Position numbers and translations under genes: made by a program. The notes under the pieces are model-generated. The model saw only the letters and a list, made by a program, of their open reading frames with translations, was not told the origin of the DNA and made no database searches. This document shows, one piece after another, positions 47,180 through 57,401 of a DNA stretch of 64,000 nt. The stretch lies in the NCBI RefSeq assembly GCF_030177755.1, contig NZ_CP126539.1, positions 3,310,001 through 3,374,000 of the forward strand, given 5' to 3'. Position 1 is the stretch's first letter, and the number at the start of each line of letters is the position of its first letter. The stretch is from Devosia sp. RR2S18 (GTDB taxonomy: Bacteria; Pseudomonadota; Alphaproteobacteria; Rhizobiales; Devosiaceae).

Positions 47180-48574
47180 CTATGCCGCACGCGTCCGCGC
47201 GCTGATAAATTCTTCGACCGCTTGCTGGTCATTGGCAAGCACCGTGAGCCGCTCCTCGCGGCCATGCAGATCCGCCAGCCAGTCCGGAAGCGCCGCGTCA
47301 AGCCCCGAGGCTGCCTTGACCGCGTCTGGGAACTTGGCGGGGTGCGCGGTCGCCAGAGTGATCATTGGCGTGGTGGACCGCTCCTGCATCCGGGCAACAT
47401 GCACACCAACGGCCGTATGTGGGTCGAGCAAATAGCCGGCACCGCGATAGGTGCTGGTCACAGCGGCGGCCGTTTCGGTCTCGTCCGCGCGCCCAGCCCG
47501 GAAGTCAGCTCGGATCTTCTCGAGCGCATCTGTCGGCATGCTGAACCCGCGAGACTGCTTGAGGCTGTCCATCATGCGTAGCACCGCTTCGGCATCCCGC
47601 CCGGTGCTCTCGAAGAGCAGCCGCTCGAAATTGGACGAGATCTGGATGTCCATGGATGGGCTGATCGTTGCTTCGACACCCTCCATTTCATAGCGACCCG
47701 TCTTGAGCGTTCTGAACAGGATGTCGTTGGAGTTGGTGGCGATGACCAAGCGCTCGATGGGCAGACCCATGGCCTTGGCGCAATAGCCAGCGAAGATGTC
47801 GCCGAAATTGCCGGTCGGCACCGTGAAGCTGACCTTGCGGTGTGGCGCTCCCAGGGAGACCGCGGCGGTGAAGTAATAGACGATCTGCGCAACGATGCGG
47901 CCCCAGTTGATCGAGTTCACCCCGGAAAGGCGCACCCGGTCGCGGAACTTGGCGTTGTTGAACATCGCTTTCACAATGTCCTGGCAATCGTCGAACGTGC
48001 CCTCGAGCGCGAGGTTATGCACGTTGGCGTCCAACACCGTCGTCATCTGGAGGCGCTGCACCGGCGACGTGCGGCCACGGGGGTGGAGAATGAAGATGTC
48101 GGTGGTTTCGCGCCCGCGAAACGCTTCGATCGCAGCAGATCCCGTATCACCCGAGGTGGCTCCCACGATCGTGGCCTTGAGCCCGCGCTCGGCCAGGATA
48201 TGGTCCATGACCCGGCTCAGGAACTGCATGGCGACGTCCTTGAACGCCAGCGTTGGTCCATGGAAAAGCTCAAGCAGGAAGTGGTTGGGCTCGAGTTCGA
48301 CCAGCGGCGCTACCGATGGGTGCCGGAAGACGCTATAGGCGCCATTGATGATTTCACGCAGTTTGGCAGGCGGAATCTCATCGCCGGTGAAGCGGCCAAT
48401 GATATCATAGGCCACGTCTGCGTAGGATGCGCCGGCAAAGCCGGAGATCTCCTCCGGTATAACCCGTGGCCATTGGGCGGGAACATAAAGGCCACCGTCG
48501 GCGGCTAAGCCTGCCAGGACTGCGTCAGAGAAGCCGAGCGCCGGCGCCTGGCCGCGCGTGGATACAAACTGCAT
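47180..48574 (-). CDS. thrC: Threonine synthase
   Basis: A 464-residue PLP enzyme that converts O-phosphohomoserine to threonine. The N-terminus MQFVSTRGQAPALGFSDAVL and GLAADGGLYVP are typical; the PLP lysine is Lys112 in HGPTLAFKDVAMQF. GATSGDTGSAAIEAFRG binds the cofactor phosphate. Length matches the proteobacterial class. It is followed by the M16 gene and lies downstream of SURF1 by 75 bases, at the end of the oxidase cluster. Confidence 0.96.
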   Translation of the reverse strand: MQFVSTRGQAPALGFSDAVLAGLAADGGLYVPAQWPRVIPEEISGFAGASYADVAYDIIGRFTGDEIPPAKLREIINGAYSVFRHPSVAPLVELEPNHFLLELFHGPTLAFKDVAMQFLSRVMDHILAERGLKATIVGATSGDTGSAAIEAFRGRETTDIFILHPRGRTSPVQRLQMTTVLDANVHNLALEGTFDDCQDIVKAMFNNAKFRDRVRLSGVNSINWGRIVAQIVYYFTAAVSLGAPHRKVSFTVPTGNFGDIFAGYCAKAMGLPIERLVIATNSNDILFRTLKTGRYEMEGVEATISPSMDIQISSNFERLLFESTGRDAEAVLRMMDSLKQSRGFSMPTDALEKIRADFRAGRADETETAAAVTSTYRGAGYLLDPHTAVGVHVARMQERSTTPMITLATAHPAKFPDAVKAASGLDAALPDWLADLHGREERLTVLANDQQAVEEFISARTRAA

Positions 48575-48649
48575 CGAGGGGAAGTGCCCTTTCAGAATTG
48601 CTGCAACCTAGAGAATGCGGCTTTGCGCCGCAAGTTCTCCGGCATGACC

Positions 48650-49405
48650 TCACTGTCCAATGCGGCGCTGCCGCCACAACCAAAAGCCCAGCATCACCAC
48701 GGCGACGACGGCAAAGCCGTACCAGGTCAGCGCATAGCCAAGGTGATTATTAGGGAACTCAACAACGGTTTCGCCGCCTTGCGGCAACTCACCGGGTGCG
48801 CCTGCCGGTAGATCGACATAGAAGGGCGCAAAGGGGGCGAGCGCCGGGTCGGTCAACTCGGCGAGCCGCTCGGGATCGCGGACCCACTCGACACGGTCGG
48901 AGGTGTTCGGCGCCGGCGTGAGCATGTTGGCGGCTTCAGCCGAACGCAACAGCCCGGTGACACTGACCGTCCCCACCTCCCCCTCGGGATCGCTGACTGC
49001 AGCTGGCTGGAACTCCTGGGGAATAAAGCCGCGATTGACGAAGACCGTACCACCATCGGCGAGCGCAAAGGGTGTAACGACCCAGTACCCTGGACCCGAA
49101 GCGGGTCCCCGCGCATTAGCCAGGCTGGTGAACACCGTCACCGTCTGGTTGTATCGAAACGCGCCGGTCAGCGTCACCGGCTGAAAGTTTAGCGCCTCGG
49201 TATCAAGGCTGGCCCATTCCTCGGCCGGCGGAACCGCGATCGGGTCGGCGTTCAGCCGGGTGTCCACCGCGGCGATGAGCGCCTCCTTCTCGGCAAGGCG
49301 ATCCATTTGCCAGCTACCCAGCCAAAAGCAGACAACGGCAAGCGCCAACATCAGCACCACAAAGATCCAGGTGCTTACCTTGCGCAGTCCCGAGCGCTTG
49401 CTCAT
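48650..49405 (-). CDS. SURF1 family cytochrome c oxidase assembly protein
   Basis: A 251-residue protein with two membrane helices, near residues 8-28 (VSTWIFVVLMLALAVVCFWLG) and 220-240 (YALTWYGFAVVAVVMLGFWLW), and a periplasmic domain between. WLGSWQMDRLAEKE, GPGYWVVTPFAL and VNRGFIPQE are SURF1 hallmarks. It helps haem a insertion into subunit I. A GTG at 49429 would add eight residues. A hairpin and 146 bases separate it from ctaE upstream, rather than the small DUF983 gene often found there. Confidence 0.93.
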   Translation of the reverse strand: MSKRSGLRKVSTWIFVVLMLALAVVCFWLGSWQMDRLAEKEALIAAVDTRLNADPIAVPPAEEWASLDTEALNFQPVTLTGAFRYNQTVTVFTSLANARGPASGPGYWVVTPFALADGGTVFVNRGFIPQEFQPAAVSDPEGEVGTVSVTGLLRSAEAANMLTPAPNTSDRVEWVRDPERLAELTDPALAPFAPFYVDLPAGAPGELPQGGETVVEFPNNHLGYALTWYGFAVVAVVMLGFWLWRQRRIGQ

Positions 49406-49527
49406 CGATATGGTTCCAGAGCGGTGCACGGCCTAACCGCACATGACCTGTGGGCGGTCTCTTGTGCGTTGAAGCTGCGGGAGGGGAGACTGGATGCGCG
49501 CGGGATCATTTTGGCCTTGAATGCAAG

Positions 49528-49554
49528 TGGGGCGCAGCTTGCGGCTGCGCCCCA
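49528..49554. other. Strong hairpin between ctaE and SURF1
   Basis: An 11-bp perfect stem (TGGGGCGCAGC at 49528-49538, GCTGCGCCCCA at 49544-49554) with a TTGCG loop, 22 bases after the ctaE stop. No T-tract follows on the minus strand, so it is better seen as an attenuator or 3' stabiliser than a full terminator. Confidence 0.5.
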
Positions 49555-49575
49555 GATCGAGAAGGTGACGGGCTT

Positions 49576-50409
49576 CTAGTGATGCAACGCTACCCCCCAG
49601 CTGCCCCAGATATAGACCGAGGCAAACAGGAAGAGCCACACCACGTCCACGAAGTGCCAGTACCACGCCGCGAACTCGAAACCGAGATGGCGTTCCGGAG
49701 TGAAGTCCCCCCGCTCGGCGCGGATCAGGCAGACAGCCAGGAAGATAGTGCCCACGAAAACGTGGAAGCCGTGGAAGCCCGTCGCCATGAAGAAGGTGGC
49801 GCCATAGAGATTGCCGGAGAACGAGAAGCCGGCTTCGGTATATTCCAATATCTGCACGAAGGAGAACAGCACACCCAGCGCAATGGTCAGCACCAGGCCC
49901 CACCGCAGCCCGTTGCGATCATTTTCGAGCAGCGCATGGTGCGCCCAGGTCACCGTGGTGCCCGACGTCAGCAGGATCAGCGTATTGAAGAGCGGCAGAT
50001 GGAAGGGGTCGAAGAGCTCGATGCCGGCTGGCGGCCAGGCGCCACCGGTGAAAGCAACGCGAGCATATTGCTCGAGATCGTCGCCGCGGAAGAAGCCGTC
50101 GAAATAGGCCCAGAACCACGCGACAAAGAACATCACCTCGGAGATGATGAACAGGATCATGCCGTAGCGGTGATGCATCTGCACGACTGGCGTATGGTCG
50201 CCGGCATTGGCTTCCTTCACTACGTCGCTCCACCAAGCGTACATGCAGTAGAGCACGCCCACGAGACCAATGAAGAACGGGAACGGCGTCCAGTCGCGCA
50301 TCCAGAAGATGGCGCCGACTGCCATCACCAGGAGTGCTATCGAGATGAAGAACGGCCACGGACTGGGCTCAACCAAATGGTAGTCGTGGTTCTTGGCTAC
50401 TCCGGCCAT
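49576..50409 (-). CDS. ctaE: Cytochrome c oxidase subunit III
   Basis: A 277-residue subunit with seven membrane segments. HDYHLVEPSPWPF is the N-terminal signature, FFVAWFWAYFDG carries a conserved acid-aromatic pattern, and GFHGFHVFVGTIFL and AAWYWHFVDVVWLFLF near the end are diagnostic. It supports proton uptake and stability of the aa3 oxidase. It starts 3 bases after the ctaG stop, so the cluster is co-transcribed. Confidence 0.97.
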   Translation of the reverse strand: MAGVAKNHDYHLVEPSPWPFFISIALLVMAVGAIFWMRDWTPFPFFIGLVGVLYCMYAWWSDVVKEANAGDHTPVVQMHHRYGMILFIISEVMFFVAWFWAYFDGFFRGDDLEQYARVAFTGGAWPPAGIELFDPFHLPLFNTLILLTSGTTVTWAHHALLENDRNGLRWGLVLTIALGVLFSFVQILEYTEAGFSFSGNLYGATFFMATGFHGFHVFVGTIFLAVCLIRAERGDFTPERHLGFEFAAWYWHFVDVVWLFLFASVYIWGSWGVALHH

Positions 50410-50412
50410 GGT

Positions 50413-50976
50413 TCAGCTTTCCCCGTTGTCTGAAGCGTAGAAGGTATAAGAGAGCGTGATCTCTTTGATGGTATTGAGCTCGCGGTTTTGGTCGAGCTCG
50501 GGATCAACAAAAAACACGATCGGCATCTCGACGGTTTCGCCGGGCTGCAGTGTCTGCTCGGTGAAACAGAAACACTCGATCTTGTTGAAATAGACGCCGG
50601 CATTCTCGGGCGAAACGTTGAAGATCGCTTGTCCCGTGATCGGCTTGTCCGAATAGTTTGTGGCGATATAGTTCACCGTATCCACCGCACCGATATTATC
50701 GGTTATCGCTGCGGCGGGCTTTACGGTCCAGGGCAGATCATTGGCGACGGTGGCATCGAAGCGGACCTTCATCTCGCGCGCGATAACGCCCTTGGGGCTT
50801 TCGGTCGCGACCTGCGTGGTTCCGCCGAAACCCGTCACCTGGCAGAAAAGCTGATAGAGCGGCACGGAGGCAAAGGCGAGCCCCACCATGGCCAGCGCAA
50901 AAAGGCCGAAGCTGGCGCCTACCCGGCGGTTGCGGCGACCCTGCTGGTCGGCAATGGTGTGGAGAATGTCCGCCAT
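50413..50976 (-). CDS. ctaG: Cytochrome c oxidase assembly factor CtaG (Cox11)
   Basis: A 187-residue copper chaperone that delivers copper to CuB of subunit I. One membrane helix (FGLFALAMVGLAFASVPLYQLFC, about 22-44) ends in the conserved LFCQVTGFGGT element; the copper-binding motif is ECFCFTEQTL near 125, and PENAGVYFNKI is typical. The ATG shares its first base with the preceding stop codon (TGATG at 50978-50974). Co-translation with the 60-residue protein is likely. Confidence 0.96.
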   Translation of the reverse strand: MADILHTIADQQGRRNRRVGASFGLFALAMVGLAFASVPLYQLFCQVTGFGGTTQVATESPKGVIAREMKVRFDATVANDLPWTVKPAAAITDNIGAVDTVNYIATNYSDKPITGQAIFNVSPENAGVYFNKIECFCFTEQTLQPGETVEMPIVFFVDPELDQNRELNTIKEITLSYTFYASDNGES

Positions 50977-51158
50977 CAGAGCGCCCGGTCGAACAAAGCC
51001 GGCCCCATCTTGGCGATGGTCAGCGCATAAAATGTCAGGGCAAAGAGAGCCAGTGCGATGGCCAAGGCGATGGAACGCCGGCGGCGGACCTTGGCACGTG
51101 CCGCCGCCACTTCGGGGCTCTCTGGTTCTACCTTGCGAATCTCGTCGGGTGCACTCAT
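50976..51158 (-). CDS. Small one-helix protein in the oxidase cluster (CoxF-like)
   Basis: A 60-residue protein. The N-terminus is charged ([20 protein letters not shown]), and residues 28-50 are a membrane helix ([21 protein letters not shown]). Its position between ctaB and ctaG is conserved in Hyphomicrobiales, where it is often named CoxF. It overlaps ctaB by 4 bases (ATGA) and ctaG by 1. It is probably a small assembly or accessory component; no direct evidence of function. Confidence 0.85.
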   Translation of the reverse strand: MSAPDEIRKVEPESPEVAAARAKVRRRRSIALAIALALFALTFYALTIAKMGPALFDRAL

Positions 51159-52090
51159 GCGGTGAAGCCCCCGAACTGACCCAACAGATTGTCGGCAAGG
51201 AGGGCGAAAAACAGCACGAACAGATAGCTCAGCGAATAGTTGAAGAGCGCCCGGGCGCTTTTGCGCATCGCGATGCTCTCATGGGTCCCGTATAGCCGCC
51301 AGGCAAAGAACAGGAATGCTCCGCCCGTACCCACCGCGGCCAGGGTATAAATCACGCCGGCAAAGCCGAGCACCGTGGGCAGCAGGCCAGCGGCAGCCAG
51401 CAGCACCGAGTACACGAGGATCTGCAGCTTGGTGGAGGCTTCCCCCACCACATTGGGCATCATGGGGATCCCAGCTGCGCCATAGTCGCTCTGCTTATAA
51501 AGCGCGAGCGCCCAGAAGTGCGGTGGCGTCCACAGGAAGATGATGAGAAAGAGCGCGATGCTTTCGAGCGTGATGCTGCCGGTGACCGCGGCCCAGCCGA
51601 CCACGGGTGGAAAGGCACCCGCAGCCCCGCCGATCACGATATTCTGGGGCGTCGAGCGCTTGAGCCACATGGTATACACGACGGCATAGAAAAAGATGGT
51701 GAAGGCGAGCAGGCCACCCGCCACCCAATTGGTGGCTAGTCCCAGCAGCAGCACCGAAAACACCGACAGCACAACGCCGAACACCAGTGCTTCTTCTGGG
51801 GTAACGCGTCCCGAAGGTATGGGGCGGTTAACCGTACGGCTCATGATGGCGTCGATGTCAGCATCGTACCACATGTTGAGCGCACCCGATGCGCCGGCAC
51901 CAATGGCGATGCAGCAGATGGCGATGATGGCAATCACTGGATTGATGGTGGCAGGCGCCACCACCAAGCCTACGATGGCTGTGAACACGACCAGTTGCAT
52001 GACGCGTGGCTTCAGCAGCGCGAGGTAGTCCTCCACGCGCGCTTCGCCCGTCATCGCGGACATGTTCCGGCTGTCGTCGATAATAGCCAA
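51155..52090 (-). CDS. ctaB: Protohaem IX farnesyltransferase (haem O synthase)
   Basis: A 311-residue prenyltransferase of the UbiA superfamily, making haem O from haem B for the oxidase. Motif 1 is [22 protein letters not shown], with the NxxxDxxxD pattern (Asn, Asp, Asp). [19 protein letters not shown] is the N-terminal hallmark. About nine membrane segments. I keep the TTG start at 52090 ([10 protein letters not shown]) because AAGGCAGG precedes it; ATG 52063 is the alternative. The stop overlaps the next gene. Confidence 0.95.
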   Translation of the reverse strand: MAIIDDSRNMSAMTGEARVEDYLALLKPRVMQLVVFTAIVGLVVAPATINPVIAIIAICCIAIGAGASGALNMWYDADIDAIMSRTVNRPIPSGRVTPEEALVFGVVLSVFSVLLLGLATNWVAGGLLAFTIFFYAVVYTMWLKRSTPQNIVIGGAAGAFPPVVGWAAVTGSITLESIALFLIIFLWTPPHFWALALYKQSDYGAAGIPMMPNVVGEASTKLQILVYSVLLAAAGLLPTVLGFAGVIYTLAAVGTGGAFLFFAWRLYGTHESIAMRKSARALFNYSLSYLFVLFFALLADNLLGQFGGFTA

Positions 52091-52153
52091 TAGCCTGCCT
52101 TCTCGTTTATTCCCAAACCGCGCGAACGCGGTCCGGGATCATGCAGTTGCGCT

Positions 52154-53866
<1,713 letters not shown>

Positions 53867-53872
53867 CTATTC

Positions 53873-54823
53873 TTATTGCAGTGCGGCGAGCGTGGCGACG
53901 CCGGCGGCATAGTCACCACCTTCGAAGGCTGCCATGAACGCTGCATATTCTTCGCGCGTCACCACGCGGATGGCGATGGGCATGAAAGCATGATCCTTGC
54001 CGCACAGCTCCGAGCACTGACCGTAGTAGAGGCCAGTCTCGCGCACATGGAACCAGGTTTCGTTCAGCCGCCCGGGCACAGCGTCGATTTTAACGCCGAA
54101 AGCAGGCACCGCGAAAGCGTGAATGACGCCCAGCGGGTCGGCGGTCACCTGCAGACGCACGGTGGTATCAACCGGCACTACCAGTTCATTGTCGACGGCC
54201 AGCAGGCGCGGCTGCAGCGGCTTCAGCGCTTCGCGCGCATCTTCCTGCAGCATGATCTGGGTGATGCCGAGACCTTGGTCGACATATTCGTAGTCCCAAT
54301 ACCACTGCTGCCCGGTGGCTTTGATGGTGAGCTCGGGTGCCGGCACCTCGACCTCGCCGAACGAGAAGATGTTTTCGCCCAGATACTTGCGCTCGCCATC
54401 GGGCGTCGTCAGCTGGTCGGATAGTACGCCGAAGGAGGGGATGGCGATGACGATCAGCACCACGATCGGCAGCACCGTCCACAGCACTTCCACCATGGTA
54501 TTGTGCGTGAACGCAGCCGGAACCGGGTTGGCCTTGGCATTGAAGCGGATGATTACCCAAACCAGCAGCGCCAGCACCAGCAGCACGATCAGCGAGATCG
54601 TCCACATCAAAATTCCGTCGTGGAATGCCACGATGGAGTCCATGATGGGGGTAACGGAGCGCTGCAGGTGATACTGCCCGTGCTCGGCATAACCGCCGAC
54701 ATTGTCGACCACATTGCCGTCCTTGGTATCCGCCACCAAGTCCTGCGCAGCAGCAAGGCCCGGCGCCAGCACTGTAGAAGCCGCAGCAAGCGCTCCCATC
54801 TTTCTCAAGAACTGACCGGTCAC
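53873..54823 (-). CDS. ctaC: Cytochrome c oxidase subunit II
   Basis: A 316-residue subunit from GTG 54823, chosen for its AGGGGG site and signal peptide (FLRKMGALAAASTVLAPGLA). Two membrane helices follow (near 75-97 and 110-135), then the CuA cupredoxin domain with GQQWYWDYEY and the CuA site CSELCGKDHAFMPI near 268-281. It accepts electrons from cytochrome c. It heads the cluster ctaC-D-B-small-G-E. A longer ATG frame to 54910 has no signal pattern and is not preferred. Confidence 0.96.
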   Translation of the reverse strand: MTGQFLRKMGALAAASTVLAPGLAAAQDLVADTKDGNVVDNVGGYAEHGQYHLQRSVTPIMDSIVAFHDGILMWTISLIVLLVLALLVWVIIRFNAKANPVPAAFTHNTMVEVLWTVLPIVVLIVIAIPSFGVLSDQLTTPDGERKYLGENIFSFGEVEVPAPELTIKATGQQWYWDYEYVDQGLGITQIMLQEDAREALKPLQPRLLAVDNELVVPVDTTVRLQVTADPLGVIHAFAVPAFGVKIDAVPGRLNETWFHVRETGLYYGQCSELCGKDHAFMPIAIRVVTREEYAAFMAAFEGGDYAAGVATLAALQ

Positions 54824-55141
54824 CGTGAACCCCCTGTGGACATAATTGGTGCAGTCGCACCGGGTTTGAGGGGGTATGATAGCGGCATAGGGAACGCCGC
54901 CCCGACTCAACCTCGGAGCGCAAAACTCGATTTTGACCTAAATCACATCGGAATGAGCGAGTCTATTGCATCCGCTCCCCTGCCCGTGCGTCATATTGCA
55001 CTCGTACAGGGGCGGCCAACGCCTCACCACCGCCGCAGTTTGCGGGCTAAATCTCCAGCGTTTCCGGGGTTTGGTTGACTCAACCCCTGCACCTGTCGGA
55101 AACACTATTGGCGCGGCGCGATCTGCGATTCGAGTGGAGAA
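54824..55141. other. 318-base divergent region between ctaC and the IalB gene
   Basis: No gene is seen. It contains the presumed ctaC promoter and the FNR/FixK-like site at 54933-54946, and the promoter of the IalB-like gene. No terminator or repeat was found. Confidence 0.55.
54933..54946. promoter_or_regulatory. FNR/FixK-type box candidate upstream of ctaC
   Basis: TTGACCTAAATCAC matches the FNR/FixK core TTGA-N6-TCAA at seven of eight fixed bases. It lies 110 bases from the ctaC GTG, where oxygen-dependent control of the aa3 oxidase would be expected in alphaproteobacteria. Functional control is inferred. Confidence 0.4.
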
Positions 55142-55663
55142 GTGATCAAAGTGAAGGCAGTTTTGAAGCGTCACATCGGCAGCCTCGGCCTTGCCGCTCT
55201 GGCTCTGGCGAGCTTCTCTGGCGCCTTGCAGGCCCAGGGCGTGGTGCGATCCACCCATGGCGATTGGCAGATGAGTTGCGACACGCCGCCCGGCGCCAGC
55301 TTTGAGCAATGCGCCATTATCCAGAACGTGACGGCTGAAGATCAGCCCAATGTCGGCCTCTCAGTCATAGTGCTGCGTACCGCCGACCGGGAGGCTCGCC
55401 TCCTGCGGGTGCTGGCGCCACTGGGCGTGCTGCTTCCCAATGGCCTGGGGCTCAATGTCGATGGGGAAGATATGGGTCGGGTCGCTTTCGTGCGCTGCCT
55501 TCCCAATGGGTGCGTCGCCGAAGTCGTGCTGGACGAGAGCTTGATCCAAACCCTTTCAGAGGGCACGGACGCCATTTTTGTGGTGTTCAAGACACCCGAG
55601 GAAGGGATCGGCATTCCAGTGTCGCTCGAAGGCTTCGCCGAAGGCTTTGCTGCGCTCCCCTGA
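55142..55663 (+). CDS. Invasion-associated locus B (IalB) family exported protein
   Basis: A 173-residue protein with a signal peptide (about 1-29, LGLAALALASFSGALQA) and the IalB-type mature start GVVRSTHGDWQMSCDT, followed by FEQCAIIQNVTAEDQPN and a LLPNGLGLNVDG core, and a cysteine pair in RCLPNGCVAEVVL. These are periplasmic or surface proteins of unknown biochemistry, first linked to invasion in Bartonella but present in many free-living relatives. GTG 55142 (or 55151) starts, with GGAGAA nearby. The PilZ gene follows by 17 bases. Confidence 0.9.
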   Translation: MIKVKAVLKRHIGSLGLAALALASFSGALQAQGVVRSTHGDWQMSCDTPPGASFEQCAIIQNVTAEDQPNVGLSVIVLRTADREARLLRVLAPLGVLLPNGLGLNVDGEDMGRVAFVRCLPNGCVAEVVLDESLIQTLSEGTDAIFVVFKTPEEGIGIPVSLEGFAEGFAALP

Positions 55664-55680
55664 CGGCAGAGGCGGAAACG

Positions 55681-55923
55681 ATGAACGAGCAGCGAGATGT
55701 CCCCAGGCGCCGCGTTCTTAAGGGCGGGAAAATCGTCATCAATGACGGGTTCTCGGCCTTTGACTGTATCGTACGCAATGTCTCGGACAGCGGCGCCCGC
55801 GTGAAAGTGCCGAGTATCGTGGGAATTCCCGATCAGTTCAGGCTGTCGATGAATGACGGGCGCGAGTTTGCCTGCACCGTGGTCTGGAAGACCGAGAACG
55901 AACTGGGCGTGACGTTCTCCTGA
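55681..55923 (+). CDS. PilZ domain protein lacking the RxxxR motif
   Basis: An 80-residue single PilZ domain. The second c-di-GMP contact NxSxxG is present as VRNVSDSGARVKV. The usual RxxxR before the barrel is replaced by RRRVLKGGK, so binding may be weak or absent. ATG 55681 has GAGG 8 bases upstream. It lies 17 bases after the IalB gene. Its stop codon sits inside the T-tract of a minus-strand terminator. Confidence 0.85.
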   Translation: MNEQRDVPRRRVLKGGKIVINDGFSAFDCIVRNVSDSGARVKVPSIVGIPDQFRLSMNDGREFACTVVWKTENELGVTFS

Positions 55924-55956
55924 AAAAAGCCGGACAAGTGCAGAGCACTGTCCGGC
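55923..55956 (-). terminator. Intrinsic terminator of the DUF1127 gene
   Basis: Read on the minus strand, GCCGGACA (55956-55949) pairs with TGTCCGGC (55936-55929), extended inward by a 4-bp stem, and is followed by a six-T tract (55928-55923). It overlaps the PilZ stop codon and faces the DUF1127 transcript about 110 bases after its stop. Confidence 0.8.
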
Positions 55957-56067
55957 AAGTCATCAGGAAACGAAGCCGGCGGCAAAACCGGCTCGGGAGA
56001 TGGCACGCTCAAGAGACCGTGCCAACGCGTTGGCCCTGCCGTTCAGCAGAGCGATTCCATTTTCGGA

Positions 56068-56328
56068 TCAGCCCTTTACATTCCGCGCCCGGGCGGCATT
56101 GAGCGTGTGTTGGGCGGCAGCGGCTGGGTGGGCCCGCGCACGGTTGATGTCCTCGCGCGATATCCCCAGATCGTCCAGGCGGCAGTGATCCAATTCCAGC
56201 AAGGCTTGCAGCGCGACCCGGCGGGTTCGTGCGGCGCGCGCCTTGGCAATCCAGCGCATGAGGGCGGCAAATGGATTAGTGGGCGTGGCGGCCGCAAGTG
56301 ACCGCTCGCCGGGAAGCGAGAGAGCCAT
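56068..56328 (-). CDS. DUF1127 protein
   Basis: An 86-residue protein with the DUF1127 core at about 40-62, ALLELDHCRLDDLGISREDI. Small DUF1127 proteins are common in alphaproteobacteria; some bind RNA or affect phosphate and stress responses, but the function here is unknown. It is divergent from the LysR gene (132 to 144-base spacer), a common arrangement, so LysR may control it. A terminator lies 110 bases downstream. Confidence 0.88.
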   Translation of the reverse strand: MALSLPGERSLAAATPTNPFAALMRWIAKARAARTRRVALQALLELDHCRLDDLGISREDINRARAHPAAAAQHTLNAARARNVKG

Positions 56329-56472
56329 GCTGTTCTCCGATGTGATTTTGCCGAAGGGAGATCGGCGGGTTCAACGCAGGTTCTACGTCGATGATGGTGA
56401 GATAACCGGCTGGACTTCTATTCGTCCAACAAATAGATTTCATTCATTCGATCAATTCGGGTGATGCGATCC

Positions 56473-57360
56473 ATGGCTACTCCCTTGGACCTTGATCAAC
56501 TGCAGAGCTTCTGCGCTATCGCCGACTGCGGCAGCTTCACCGAGGCTGCCCGTCGCGTGAACAAGACTCAATCTGCGGTGTCTATGCAGATCAAGCGCCT
56601 CGAAGAGCGGCTTGGCCACAGCCTACTCACACGCGATGGCAGATCGGTGACACTCACCCACCATGGTGAAGTGCTCTACGAGCGCGCCCGCAAGATGCTG
56701 CGTACCAACGCCGAGATCCTCGACCACTTCTCCGAAGCCGATCTGGCCGGCTCGATACGCTTCGGCGTCCCCGATGATTACGCAGTGCGGCTCCTACCGG
56801 TGATCCTCTCGAGCTTCCAACGCACTCATCCCAGAATTGCGGTTGATGTCGCCTGCATGGCCTCCGAGCAACTGCTCGAAGGCATGAAGGTGGGTCGTTA
56901 CGACCTGATCGTCTTCACCCAGGGCACCGACCACAGTTTCGGCGAACTTTTCCGCACCGAGAAGATGTTCTGGGTGGCCTCCCACGGGGGCCGGGCGCTG
57001 GCAACCGAGCCCTTAGCGATCGCGTGCGGTCCGCAATGCTGCATCTGGCGCAAGGATGCCATGGAGGCGTTGGAGCGGAGTGGCCGCGATTATCGGATTG
57101 CTTATACCTCGTCCAACGCGACCGCCATTTCCAGCGCTGTCTTGTCTGACCTCGCGGTCGGCTTCCTGCCTGAAAGCGCACTACAACCCGGCATGCGCCC
57201 GATTAGCGAAGATCAGGGTTTACCGCGACTGGGTGACGCGCAGATCGCCTTGATGCGGGCCAGCCACGCCTATGGCGGTATCTACGACGCATTGGCCAAC
57301 CACATCGTGCAGTCGATGGGCAATCTCGATCAGCCGAGTGTGAGCGAAGCAGCGGAATAG
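56473..57360 (+). CDS. LysR-family transcriptional regulator
   Basis: A 295-residue regulator. The N-terminal helix-turn-helix runs from LDLDQLQSFCAIADCGSFTEAARRVNKTQSAVSMQIKRLE-type sequence (about 3-42) to the wing, and the substrate-binding domain follows from about 90 (GSIRFGVPDDYAVRLLPVIL). The likely effector is unknown. I start at ATG 56473; a GTG at 56461 adds four residues. It is divergent from a DUF1127 gene, which it may regulate. Confidence 0.92.
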   Translation: MATPLDLDQLQSFCAIADCGSFTEAARRVNKTQSAVSMQIKRLEERLGHSLLTRDGRSVTLTHHGEVLYERARKMLRTNAEILDHFSEADLAGSIRFGVPDDYAVRLLPVILSSFQRTHPRIAVDVACMASEQLLEGMKVGRYDLIVFTQGTDHSFGELFRTEKMFWVASHGGRALATEPLAIACGPQCCIWRKDAMEALERSGRDYRIAYTSSNATAISSAVLSDLAVGFLPESALQPGMRPISEDQGLPRLGDAQIALMRASHAYGGIYDALANHIVQSMGNLDQPSVSEAAE

Positions 57361-57401
57361 GGCCGCTTGACCTCCCTGCCCGATTGGCTCACCAGAAGCA
57401 C

